Shown one piece after another: positions 11,601 through 23,035 of a DNA stretch of 64,000 nt (positions are counted from its first letter, which is position 1; each line of letters starts with the position of its first letter). This DNA comes from Serilophus lunatus (taxonomy: Eukaryota > Chordata > Aves > Passeriformes > Eurylaimidae): NCBI GenBank assembly GCA_013399895.1, contig VXBA01003489.1, forward strand, positions 899,381-963,380, read 5' to 3'. A model generated the notes under the pieces. That model saw only the letters and a list, made by a program, of their open reading frames with translations, was not told the DNA's origin and did no database searches. A program made the position numbers and the translations under genes.

Positions 11601-14246
11601 ATTACAATATAGATGAGGAGCTGAATGACTTCAAGAGAGTCCAGACCACAATTCAGATTAAAGACGTGCACAGTCCCTTCCCTGGGGGGAGATACAGCTG
11701 AATCCTCCTGCATGTGACTGAACTTCACCTCTGAACAGACTCTCATCCTGCCTGGAGATGCTGAAAATTGCAAACTGAGGGAAAGGTCCGATAATACAGC
11801 TTAAATGAAGACACAAAGATTCATGCAAATGGTAACATGATAATTTAGCCATGTCAGGCACCTGACCTCGACTGATCTCATAAAATATATACAGGGAAGG
11901 TGGCACGTGCATGAAATTGCAGACACTGTTATCTTTGGGGGAATAAAACACAATTAACACAGCAACACTTGGGTTGCTGTGTGTCCCAAATAGTTATTGG
12001 ATGCCTTCATGGGGGTTGAAAACACCCTTGTATGTCTACATGCACTGGCATTTTTTGTGTTTTATCACTTTGTTCTGTCCTATTTTTACAAAATTTCTAA
12101 TGTGTTGTGTAGTGGAATGTTATACCCAGAGCAGAGTCTCATCAAATTTTGAAGCACTTTACTCACTGTTATACAAGTGCTTTGAATATAAGTTGAAATA
12201 CTACAAGCAAACCATGAATGTTTGGTCTGTGGCACACTCAGAGCTCTCAGTGTCTGAAATGAGTTTAGCCAAGGATTCTGTTCATGTGGGAGAAATTGCC
12301 ATGATCAGTCACCACAAAGGCAGAGATCAGAGAAAATGCTGAATCAAGAGCTGGATTTCATTTGAACCCTTCAGTGACAGCAGGGAGACACTCCAAGGGA
12401 GCTGCTGGATATTCTGCACAGATTCTACAATTAATTTTAGAGATTCCCTCCCTTCTACATACCTCAAATCCCTCAAAAGGATACAAAACATATGTGTTTG
12501 ACTTATTCTTTCCTTTCATAGACAAGCCAAAGGCTGTTGGCTCTGGGTTCCTCTCCCTCCATGTCCTCATGGAAGTGAAATACATGACGCATTTTTTAAT
12601 TTGTTTTGCCCAGATCCCTGTCCTTTCATAGGAAATAAGTTAAAGAAAGATGGAAAACAATCCAAATATGCAAGAATTTGAGTTGTTTTGATTTTTCACT
12701 GAGCCAATAGCATTTGTCTCTTGTTTCCTTCCATGTGTCAGGAAATAGTTGTTTCTTAGAAGGTCTATTGGAGCCCAAACTGAAATGTCAGCAAAGAGGG
12801 AAAAGCATGGATGTATATTCCTACCCTATAGTTCTGGTTTATGGACAATGTGGGTGTCTAAACAGACACTGCTGGAGAGCAGAATGCTCAAATAAGCCCC
12901 AAATCTGGTTTGCACCCACTGGGACATTTTCCTGAAGTAAATGAATGCTGCAGATGTCTGTAACTGGGAGGCAGGAGAGGCACATCCCCAGAGTGTGGGC
13001 ACTGCACCATTTCAAAAAGAAAATATTTTAAATTAGTAGCTCTAGAGGCAAAAAAGACAGTTGTAATTAACCCCAAATATCTCATGTTACCTGATCCTTG
13101 TTGTCACAAAGGCTTCCAGAGCCACAGGCCACCACAGAGAGATGCTCTTGCTGTTGCTTTAAGCTCAAAGCCTGGTTTTTACAACATATTCCAAAGAATG
13201 ACTACAAAGACATAAAGTGAAGATTCTGGCTTTTTTTGTGAAATATTTCTATTTCCAATATAAGAGGCAGCAATTTTCATTGAGGCCATAAAGTGGGCAG
13301 GAAGAAAACAAGAGAAGGGAATTCCTTCCCACACTGATTTATAACTTCCTCCCATGGAACATCTTCCTGGGGAGGGAGAGAAACCCTGGTGCTATATCAC
13401 TCCATGTGGCAATGCAGATATGTAAATTAAGGAATATAGCATTAATAAGGCTACTGCTGGAATTGTCTGGGAGAGGCCTCAGGAGGTCAATGATTGCAGG
13501 ATTAACTGCTTTGTTATTGAGGTTCTCTTTCTTCAACTGGGTGATGAAATTGTGACCATAAGAGTGAATGTTTTGTGCAGATTAATTTGCTATCCCAGGC
13601 TCAGCAAGAGGGGTTGAAACCAAGAAAATATATTAGCTGTCAGCTCCAAAAAAGTTTATTGCTGCCCTCTCCCCAGCCTGGGGTAATTAATCAGCTTCGT
13701 GGAGACCCAGGGATCCTCCTGCAGTGAGCACTGGGTTTCCACACAGAACTACAAATTCATCAGGAACAAACTGATACCTTGGAAAAATTGCTGGCACAAT
13801 TCCTATCAGAGAAACTCAGTTTTCCAGTAAGAATTCTGTTAGCAGTTTTTCCACGGTATCAGCTTGGCTTGGGGCTGTGGCTGCATATGCACAAACCTAC
13901 CAAGTTTAACCTATGGAATCCAGAATTCCCATTTTTTTCAGTACATTTTTCTACATCTCATCACTTGCATAAATCAAATGGAGTCCTTCCCAACATATTT
14001 CAGTGTGTGATTAGTTTTTTTCAGTTTATCAGTGACTGGGGAGGAGGTGGGGTAAGAGAAAAGGAGCAGCTGATCCACCCTGACGTGCTCTGATGTGTCT
14101 GAAGCTGCTCACAGACTGCCTTGATGGATCAGAAGTTAAAAACATCCCAAAGTGAGATTTTGGAATTCAAGTCCTCCCTGCATTCCAGAGAAACTCTAGG
14201 AGCCCTTAATGAAGCTTAAATATAAAGTAATTACAGCCATTTCAGC
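8655..14246. other. Unique noncoding DNA without recognised repeats
   Basis: Continuation of the CR1-free stretch. Frames up to about 122 codons (9470-9838 and 11974-12342, + strand) show no domain or motif I recognise and have no strong splice context. No tandem repeat of note. Confidence 0.5.
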
Positions 14247-14993
14247 TTATTTTATGTCTTCACCCTCATCCCTGCTTTGCATTTCCAGCCAAGTATTTAA
14301 ATGACACTCAGAGATTTCAGTCAACACCACAGTTACAAAAGGAGCCAAGAGCCAGTGGCCCTGTCTGGGCCATTCCCAGCCCTCCACTGGTGTCCAGATC
14401 TGCAGCAGACTCAGAGATTTGGATATTTCCTGACTATTTTGTGGTGTTCCAAGACTGCTCATAAATGATTCCAAGGGAGATTTGACAAGAAGGAATTCAA
14501 AAAACCAAACCCAAATTAACTCCAAAATGAGTTTTTTTGCTGGTGTTGGTTGTGTTTCCCAGTCCCTGTCCTCTGGTCTGTGGCACAGGGGGTGATGCTT
14601 GGAGAGCACAGAGCTGGACTTGTCAATCCTTGAAATTAAAGAAAGAGGGATTTGATGGCCAGAGCAGCAGGAGCCATCCCAGCTCTGGGTCCATACGTGC
14701 CTCCTGCATATTCCCAGGGCAACTCCACTGCTCTGGAGCAGTTGGATAATCTGAATTTCTGGCTGTGGGAGCAAGTGTTGTGGCCAAGGATGTGATGTCC
14801 CAGCGATGGGCAGTGGCTGCCCATTCCTGCCCAGCCCCAGCAGATGGAAAAGCTGGAAGCTGCTGCTCTCACCGGCCTCTGAGCTGCTCATAAAAACTCT
14901 CAGCACTCCAGGAGTTGTAATATGGATTTTGGCCATGGCAAGATGTTCAGTGGAGAGGGTCAGGAGCTGCCACTGGGTGTTTGCTGTCACCAA
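14247..14993 (-). other. Longest open frame of the window, probably spurious
   Basis: A 248-codon frame runs on the minus strand from an ATG at 14993. The predicted product has no signal peptide, no repeated domain and no motif I recognise, and is rich in S, L, W and H in no clear pattern. Its upstream part (about 14530-15010) is GC-rich, which lowers stop-codon frequency in all frames, and other frames are also open there on both strands. I expect a chance frame. A decayed processed pseudogene is possible but unsupported. Confidence 0.2.
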
Positions 14994-15520
14994 GGACCTG
15001 GTGCCACATGAGGAGCATTTGTGGAAGAAAAGGTCAATGAAATCCGAGTTTCCCAGGAGATTTAATTCAACCTGTCTTACAATTCAGGCTCTTAAAAGGA
15101 GAAAAACTGACCAGAAGTCTTAATTAATATGCCATGAGATGACTGCTAAATGAAGCACTTCAGGGTATTATCTGAACCTTATCACATATTGTAGCACCAG
15201 TTAAAGAGCTCTGGAAAGGGAAATCCAGGCTCTTCCTTTCCAAAGGTGCTGGTGGCAGCCAGGTCAGGGTTATTTGGCAATTTGCTGCTGCTGAGATGAT
15301 GCATCACTAAACCTTTGTGTAAAACATCATTTATGTCTGAGTCCTGATGTCTGGGGCTACCAGAAAGGAAGGTCTTTCATCTCTCATAGTTTTTGCTCTT
15401 AAACTTCACAATTTTTATTTATACAAAGCATTTCTATGCCCCAAAGTTGCACTTTTCCTTGACACCAAATATTCTTCACGCATTGCCTTTGCTTAAGGCT
15501 CAAAAGTCAGTGTTTGTGCA
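14994..15520. other. Unique noncoding DNA upstream of exon candidate
   Basis: No repeat recognised. The stretch becomes pyrimidine-rich towards 15521, where the acceptor-like tract of the exon candidate begins. Confidence 0.5.
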
Positions 15521-15550
15521 TGTTCTCCTTCTTCCCACCCTGTCCTACAG

Positions 15551-15721
15551 CTGGAACATCACAGTTGCATTTCAAGGTCCTGCCCAGGAATGGATCCCTG
15601 TGCTGGATGCTGCACAAACAGAGATAAAGAGAAGCACCTGCTTTGGAGAGATAAAATCCACCCTCAGGCAGGATTTGTACCCTCCAGGTGAGGTGTGTTC
15701 CTGCAGGGAGGCCATGGAGAG
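15551..15721 (+). other. Candidate internal exon, product unknown
   Basis: A long pyrimidine tract (15521-15546, ending CCTACAG) is followed by an exon-sized open segment. There are two donor-like sites: CCTCCAG|GTGAGG after 15687 and GAGAG|GTGAGT after 15721. With the second donor the segment is 171 nt, a multiple of three, and one frame (one leading nucleotide, then TGG AAC ATC) is open throughout; it stops just inside the downstream intron. With the first donor (137 nt) a second, cysteine-rich frame is also open. I recognise neither peptide. It could be a coding exon, a noncoding RNA exon or a chance arrangement. No partner exon was found nearby. Confidence 0.3.
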
Positions 15722-16306
15722 GTGAGTCCAGCACCAGCAGAACCATGTGGATTCAGGAGATGCCAATCTGGCCTCGGGAGACTTTGGTGGGGACAAACAG
15801 CCACAGTTTTGCCTTGTTTGTCAGCTCTTTTTAGGTCAAGATCAGGCTCTGTTTGCAGATGGAAGGACACCCTGAATTCTGTGGCCATGAGCTGGGAATT
15901 TGCACAAGAGCCTGTGGGAAAGGACAGCACGATGCCAGGAGCTGCTGGCTCACTCTGCTGTGCTTGACACAAAAACTGGGTCAAGTTTGGGATTTATTTA
16001 ATTACAACAGAAGTTGTGTGCACCAGCCTGACCTTCTGGTATCTCCAGCAGTTTATTGCTGGACTCTGCACAGGCTCTAATGGGAGTTTGTGCCATGTAG
16101 CAAGGGAAGGAAAATGGGATCAGTGAGTGATTTGTAGTTTGACACTTTCTATTATTACTAAATGAAGTAAAAAGCCCCTCAAAACCATATTTTAAAAACC
16201 TCCAAACAAGTAAAATTATTTTGTATTTTAAATAACAAGTACAATAATGAAAAAATAAATTAAAAAGAAGTAAAAGGAAGGAGAGAGAGTATTTTTGTGG
16301 ATAGAT
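15722..16306. other. Unique noncoding DNA
   Basis: No repeat recognised. It becomes A+T-rich from about 16140. A minus-strand frame of 106 codons (15664-15984) overlaps the exon candidate and has no familiar motif. Confidence 0.5.
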
Positions 16307-16563
16307 AGTGAAGGGACAAGGGGCTCATTTTAAACTGTCAGAGGACATAGTTAGATGGGATAGTGGGAAGGAATTGTTGGCTGGGAGGGTGGGCAGGCCC
16401 TGGCACAGGGTGCCCAGAGGAGCTGTGGCTGCTCCATCCCTGGGAGTGTCCAAGGCCAGGCTGGAGCCCCCTGGGACAGTGGGAGGTGTCCCTGCCCAGG
16501 GCAGGGGTGGCACTGGAAGTATTATAAGATCCCTTCCAACCCAAACTATTCTGTGACTGTATG
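16307..16563 (+). mobile_element. CR1 LINE 3' end (young GC-rich type)
   Basis: Begins in the 3' UTR near the 'GACAAGGGGCTC' position and runs to the tail 'ATTCTGTGACTGTATG'. It contains the full GCCCTGGCACAGGGTGCCC block, the CCCCCTGGGACAGTGGGAGG block and the CCCTGCCCAGGGCAGGGG hairpin. It is 5'-truncated. It carries the CCAAGGCCAGGCTGG variant, unlike the GGGCAGG variant of the copies at 29, 32 and 36 kb. No target-site duplication is evident. Confidence 0.97.
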
Positions 16564-17229
16564 AAAAATAAAGCATGAGTTTTGGGAAGGGTCAGAACTG
16601 ACACTCAGTGACCAAATAATTTCTGAGAGGTGCAGCCTTACTAAGAAGTTCATCCATTAATAGACTTCATATTTCTTATAATAACATACAATAGAATATC
16701 TCTATTTTGCTCAGCTGTTCCAAGAAATTATCTCCACTCAATGTTTTACTCTGGGCAACAAGTTCTGCAGGAGTTGTGGATAAAACTCTCTCTGCTCCGA
16801 GCTCAAGGTTCATTTGTCTCTCCATCAACTGATGGCATCTGAAGCTGCAGTTGCTTCTCAGCCCCCTCTGTGAAGAACAGGCACTTCAGAGGTGTGTGTT
16901 TAAGAAACAGCCACTGCAAACCATCCTCAGGAAGTTGGATGAGGGATTATCCATCCACTTTGCATCTTCTGCATTCCGAATTGAGAGAGTGGAGGTGGGT
17001 CCTGCCTGCTCCTCACAGGGGAGGCAGGAGGCTGAATTCTGCTGGTAATCACAAAACCAGCTTTAATTCTCTTTGATTGCTCACATCCTGGTGGGGAGAA
17101 ATAAAAAAAGGAGCTCTGGATGTCCTTGGGCAGAAACCATGGACTGCTACCAACCACTTTGTTCTCTAATCCATCCCCATTTTTAATGACCAGTAATAAT
17201 AAAATCCTGGAAAATCAAACTTCGTTATG
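16564..17229. other. Unique noncoding DNA
   Basis: No repeat or exon recognised between the CR1 copy and the motif-rich block. Frames stay below 80 codons. Confidence 0.5.
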
Positions 17230-17430
17230 GCTTTTGTTCCAGAGATCGATTGAAATAGGGCAAACATTAATTAACACTATTAGGCTGAGCCTCCCTAATT
17301 GAGTGAAAGGATTGGCCTAAAGCTGCACGGGGAACTTTAAGAAATGGTTAATTTTTTAATGGCCACCCCAATTGGGTCCTTGCTGCTGCTGGGGGTTCCT
17401 CAGCTAATTAAGCTTTTCCCTAAGTGAAAT
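17230..17430. promoter_or_regulatory. Candidate enhancer block A (homeodomain motifs)
   Basis: Contains ATTAATTAA (17266-17274), CTAATTGA (about 17295), GGTTAATTTTTTAATGG, the palindrome CCCAATTGGG (17367-17376) and GCTAATTAAGC (about 17403). It is repeat-free and keeps CpGs (CTTCGTTATGG, GAGATCGATTG). Dense TAATTA-type words are typical of homeobox-bound enhancers. This is motif reading only. Confidence 0.35.
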
Positions 17431-17859
17431 ATCTCTGAGGAACATTTATTTGACATCCCAAAAGCTCTAATTCCTTTCCCAATTTCAATGGATAAGGCCT
17501 TTCTTGTGCAAAATATGTTTTTATCCTGAGTGGTGAACTGGAAATGACTGTTGTGATATAAAATCCTAATGGAGCAAGATATACACAACTTTTATTCTCA
17601 TGTAAGTGATTAAATCAATAATGCAATTGCTTCCCTCTGATCAGCTTAGTTAAAAAACAAAAAAATCAGTGTATTTTTCCCAAGAATGTTATATTGAAAT
17701 ACACTGAATGACACTGCAAGGCTTCCAAGTCGTCTGGAGAAGCTTGGGTTCCACTCCTGCAGATCCCACTGGTTTAATTCGTGTATAAATCTGTTGTGGA
17801 ACTGGGCTGTAAATTGTTGTGTTGCTTTTCTGCCCGTTGAGCACAGGCTCCATTTCACC
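17431..17859. other. Unique DNA between the two motif-rich blocks
   Basis: No repeat recognised. Together with the flanking blocks it may form one element of about 1 kb. No convincing frame. Confidence 0.4.
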
Positions 17860-18200
17860 TGTGATGGGGGATATTTAAGTGGCTGATTAAGAGTCTTCGA
17901 GGATAGAAAGTGCTTTACAGCCGAAGTCACCCAGAATCTACATTACAACAGAGTTAAACGCTGCAGGAAAGGGATTGTAAATCTGGGTCTCCCTCAGCGT
18001 CTTCTGTAGATGCAAGTTCAATAATTCTGGCTATTAAGGTGTTTAATTAGAAAAGATAATAATGGCGCTGTGTGTCATATGTGTCTTTTTATCATTTTTA
18101 TTTTTTAATTACTTGCAATGTGTTCTTTTGATTTATTAAGTTCTGCAAGGTTGATGATTATCATCACAGTGTTGGGCGAGAGCGCGTTTGCAGAGGGATG
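17860..18200. promoter_or_regulatory. Candidate enhancer block B (CpG-retaining)
   Basis: In about 340 bp I count eight CpGs (from 17898 to 18185), against a CpG-poor background. Motifs include GTTTAATTAGAAAAG, GATAATAATGG, the E-box CATATG, TTAATTACTTG, and TGATGATTATCATCA, a perfect 7-bp inverted repeat around one T (18152-18166). GGGCGAGAGCGCG closes the block. Retained CpGs with homeodomain and GATA-like words suggest a constrained, possibly hypomethylated element. This is inference without alignment. Confidence 0.35.
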
Positions 18201-21200
18201 TTTTAAGAGGTTTTAGTAGATGAAAATCTTTGGTGTTGACGCTAAAAGTGCTCCTGGAGAGAGATTGAATCAGGGTCAGGTTTGCCTTTCTGGTCTATAT
18301 TATCCTTACAGGAGCAGCTACTGCTTGTACCTGAGTTCCATCCTGGCCTCAGCACATGCCAGACAGCAAAGTGAGGAGAGAATGAAGGCACCACCACAGC
18401 TCGGTGGTGCTTTTTGGCTTTTAGAGGGAAAGGTTCAGCTGGGGTAGGTTTGTTTCTTCCACAGAAGTTGTGTCCTGGAAGGAGAAAGGCAGAGCTCTCC
18501 TGGCTTCTCTGGAAGCCCAAATCCTGCTCCTTTGATGGCCCATGGCCACAACCTTGGCTGTGCAGCCCCTCCTGCTCGTTGCGGGGCTTTATTTTTAGAT
18601 GCATATTTAGGTGCTGGCTGAATAAATCCTGCTTAAAAATATTTTAGCAAATTAAAACGTCATCTCCCTGTAAGCCTGTTACCCTGCTCTGTCACTTCCC
18701 AGATTAATTATTGCAGGAACAGGGGGCTGGGGTGGGGCTCTGCTGCCTCAGGTGACCCTGGCACTGCCAGGGGTCCAACCTGGATCCTTAAGGAGGACAA
18801 GGACTCACTTTATTAATCTCAAGTTTTAATTTAGGTAAAAGGGACTCAGCACCTTCTCCCCAGCTCTAATGTCACCATGGGAATTCTAAAACAAAGATGC
18901 TTCTGCCAAAACATGGACAGTTTGGGGGGACATCCATTTTCAACTTGTACTTTTTGCATTTTCAGCTGATAAAGTGTTTTGATTGGAATTAATTCAGATA
19001 GTGGAAATTTTAATATACCCAGAATTACAGGCATCTGTCTAATTCTCTCATAATATGAGATCTCATAATAGGAGGGAATGTCACAGTATTTTAATCAGTA
19101 TTTCACCTCTTTATTTAGAAAGGTACCCAAGGAAAAAGTAATTTCAGCAGCATAAAACATTGTGCTAGAGGAGATGGCAAAGTGGGTTGAACCCCAGGGA
19201 TGTCCCTTGCAGTTCCTACAAGCAAATGCTGTTGATTTCAAATTATATATATATACATATATTTAAAACACATATTTTTGCTGCAAGCATACAGAAAAAT
19301 CATGACTTTCATCCCTCCAAATTAAAAACCAAACAAAGCATTAAGTAATACACTAATTATAGGGTTTCTCATCTGAAGCACAGATGCTACAGTAACAGAG
19401 AGAGACCAAAGCAGAATCTTTGTTTTCAAAGACAGTAAATAAAGGATGTTCTATGGTTTCATTTGTGCTCTCGTCTTAAAATTACCACAAATAATTAAAA
19501 TAATATCACACTGTATTTTCTTCTACCTCAGCTGCTCTGAAATACAGTTGCAAATATGAGAAGGGGGCACAATTTAAACCTTTCGTAATTAAGGTCAGTT
19601 CTCTGTAGCCTCAGCTTAGCTGGTGATTTGCTTTGGAAACCATAAGAAGAGGCACAAAGGGCTCACAAAGCTGGACGTGGATGATCCCACAGGGTTCTTT
19701 TATTTAGGATGCACCTCTCAGCACAGCCTGGAGATGCCTCTGGAATGTTGTCAATGAGTGCAGGACTCCCTGGGCCTTGTCCTGGCTCCATGTGTTGGGA
19801 AGCAGGAGGACGTTGAGTCACCTCAGGCTGGGAACTCTGTGCCTGCAGAAAGGCAGCTCCCAGTTTGTCCACCTGGGACACAGAGCATTAATGGTGGAAA
19901 CTGGATTACTTTATAATTAGACTCCCCAGGGCCTTGTTGTTTAGGATGTGTTTGATATTAAAATCACACGGGAAGAGTGGAGACATGAACACCTCATATC
20001 AAAAGTAAAATCACTGAGTTCAGTTCACTGATAAAATCAGTCACTGACTTTTTGCTAAAACACATTTTATTTGGGTGCATTTCATGGAAAATTGTTATTT
20101 TATTAAAGGAAGGAAAACCCCTTCCTAGTTAACTGGTAGGAGATTTTCTTTGGAAACACTTTGAGGATCCTGAAATGCTGTTCAGAAATAGATTTTGGAG
20201 CTCAGTGAATAACCTAATGATTACAAAATCCAGTTTAGCTCTTGGCAACATGTTCAGTTGTTATCCTGCCTTTCTTTGTCATACACCCTGAGATACTGGA
20301 ACAGCTCTGATGGGCTTCTTTATTTCTTAAGCATTTATTAAAATGAAGCAGGTTGGCATTTCAGAGAGTCCAAAAGGAAGATGAGCAGCCTGTGTTTGCA
20401 TTAGGAGTGGGATAAAGCTGAGCAAGACAGAAGAGAGAATAATCTAATGCAAAGATATTGCTAAGAGTTGCTTCTCTAATTACTGCAGTGAGTTTTTTTT
20501 GTGTGTCAAACTGTTTCACTGCAGTACAGCTGAGATGTGCAAACTTAGAAAAAGAAATATTTCCAGAAAGTAGAAGCTGCCCCTCAGTGATTTTCCTATT
20601 GAAATAAAACTACTCCCACTAGTCCTTGGCAAAATACATATATATGTTTTCAAACAATGTTTCTGTCAAGTAGAAAACATGATTGTGACTTGCTCAGGTG
20701 AGCTCCTCCTGCTGCTACTTTGGTTGAGGCAAAATCTTCTTTATAAATATTGCATTTTCAAAAAGCTTTACATTTTTGTAAATAATGCTGTTATTTTTAT
20801 TCTGGAGCAAATCTATAGTAAGGAGTGAAGTGAACAGACAGCAGGAGGGCCAGGGAGGAGGAGGTAATGGATGCTTTAACTGAAAGGAAACTTCCAGCCT
20901 GTGATTCAAGAAATAAAAATAAATAGGATGGCTTATTTATCTCATGCAGTTTCGGAGAGCTGAGTGTTTTGATGGATTTAAAAAAACTATTTATCTTTAC
21001 ACTAATATCTGAACAAGAGTGAGCAGAATAATTCCCTTCCTGCACCAGAGTTACTTGGATCTTTTTCAGGGAAGTCAGAGAAGACTTTAACAAGAGACAG
21101 AAAGTCTTTCTTTGCAGTCTTAGCATCGGAAAAAATAGTTGTGGCAATGGAACTTGCTTTTATTTCTCGGGACAGAGTAGTAGAAGCACTGACAGACCTG

Positions 21201-21533
21201 AATCCTGGAAGAATTACAGCCAAATGGGTGCTGGGAGACCTCAGGCTGGTGGTGGTGGGAACCAACAGATCAGAGTTTTACTCTCATTGTTGGAACTCTT
21301 CCAGAACCAACATGTGACAATAATCACACAAAATTTCTAATTCCTAAATCTTCCAAAGCTCAGTGAGGAGAAGGAGTGGGAACCACTGAGAAATTGCCTT
21401 TCATATTTGATTTTAAAAAAGGAATTCAGTCCTTAGAAATGTCTTTGAGGGATCTCACATCAGCAAATGTTGTGTCAGTGGAGGATTGTGGTGGGGAAAC
21501 TCCTGTGGCATCCAGGCAATGGAAGAGACAAAC
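18201..21533. other. Unique noncoding DNA
   Basis: No CR1 recognised. A short (AT)n run lies at 19243-19262. A G-rich spot at 18721-18737 has three G-runs and a fourth at 18769, a poor quadruplex candidate. Overlapping minus-strand frames at 20797-21265 (up to 116 codons) have no familiar motif. Confidence 0.5.
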
Positions 21534-21632
21534 ATGGAATGGTTTAGGTTGGAAAAGCCCTCTGAGATAAAACCCAACCACCCCCCAGCACTGCCAAGGG
21601 CACCATTAACCCACGCCCCACACATCTTTGAA
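21534..21632 (-). mobile_element. CR1 LINE 3' fragment (old, diverged)
   Basis: The + strand reads CATGGAATGGTTTAGGTTGG, then AAAGCCCTCTGAGATAAAACCC and a CACTGCCAAGGGCACCATTA segment, matching an older CR1 tail in reverse orientation. The element fades out near 21632, so only about the last 100 bp survives. Confidence 0.8.
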
Positions 21633-22891
21633 ATCCCTGCCGGGAGGGAGGAAGGAGGGGGAGGAAGTTTGCTCATTCTAAGGTGGTTTTGGACACTGTT
21701 AGTGACTCTTGAATCCCTCAGAGAGCTGTTGAGATGCAGCAGCTCCAGGAAGTCCCTGGTTGGGTCACTTTACCAGGATCCTTTATCCTGAGCTGGATGA
21801 ATTTCCTCCCTATTTATCCTCAGATATAGCATCAGATGTAATTTTTTTTTTTAATATACTCATACTCTCTAACTTAAAGACTCACTTGAGAATGCTCATT
21901 AGCCTTTCAGTCTGAGGGCCAACCCTGGTATCCAGAGTTATCTGAAGGGCTGCAAGCTGCCATTCTCACCATGTTGAAAGTGTTTGTTAAACTGGAACCT
22001 GAACACATAACTTGGCTTGAAAGATGGTGCTTTATAGTCCCCCCAAAAATGAAAAATAATAGACCACTCTAATTAACAATTCCTTGTAGAACTTCACTAT
22101 GAGAAATGACATTGAGTCTGAAAGCTTCGTAGTATTTAAATATATTTCATGACAGAACACTGGCAGTGTTTAAAAGGTCTTAGGTGCTTTGAATTCCTGA
22201 CAGCTTGACAGTGAGTTGCAAAGTGAAGGTGTTGGCACAGCTTGCTCTTGTCGGAGCAGGAACAAAGTTCAGGCTCCAGAGAGATGAAAAATGGCTCTGA
22301 GACACATTTGCACTGTGGGAGAATCGAGCTCCTGCTCCTGCAAACAGCGAGACCTGAGCTGACAGTGATTCAGACCAGAGGAAAGGCTGCCATTGCTTCC
22401 AGTGGCCTTTGAATCCATCACTTTTTGCCACATATTTCCCATTTTGTGGCATCCAGGATGTGTTGGGGGTTTCTCAGAGGATGGTCCAGAGCTGAAACCC
22501 CACATCAAAATGAGAGATTTCACCAGAATTAAGGAGGGAAACAAGGCTTTAGAAGCTGATGCAGGATGTTACAGTGATTTACAATCTGTAATCACATAAA
22601 TTGGGCTGAATATCAGATTGGATTCTCCTTTTCCCTCTTTTTCAACCTTCCTTCTGAACGTGAATTCTTATTTTTTCCTCATACCAAGAACCTGAAAGGA
22701 ATTTATTTTCATTTTGCTCTGATTTCTTTCACTCACCTGAAGCCCAGTTCCAGCTAGAATTGTAGAACTTGAGCTACACACAGCTGGCATTTTCAAGAGA
22801 AGAATCTGATTTTCAAAGATGGTTGGTTTCATGATCTTCTACTGGGATCTCCACAAACCTAGAAATAATTAAACAGGGCAGCTGAGCATGA
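21633..22891. other. Unique noncoding DNA
   Basis: A purine-rich patch (GGGAGGGAGGAAGGAGGGGG) follows the CR1 fragment at about 21641-21664. No exon recognised. Confidence 0.5.
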
Positions 22892-23035
22892 AACACCACA
22901 CCTGCAAAGTTTGTTAGCCATGAAAATTTACAGTTGTTTCCATTGCAGGGCTGTATTTTACACATTAAACCGAGCCCATATTACACTATGAAACCATAAA
23001 TTTTCATGCCTTGCAAACTTTGCAGGTGTGGTGTT
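22892..23035. repeat. Long hairpin-forming inverted repeat, unnamed
   Basis: The outer arms match perfectly over 21 bp: 22892-22912 and 23015-23035. Pairing continues inwards with a few mismatches and a 3-nt bulge (the TGAAAATTTA side near 22921-22930 with TAAATTTTCATG near 22997-23008), then an inner GGGCT/AGCCC pair (22948-22952 with 22973-22977) closes a 20-nt loop. The whole could fold into one stem of about 60 pairs. Ancient palindromic vertebrate repeats (for example the Eulor families) and short inverted-repeat transposons have this shape. It is longer than a usual microRNA precursor. I cannot assign a family. Confidence 0.85.
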
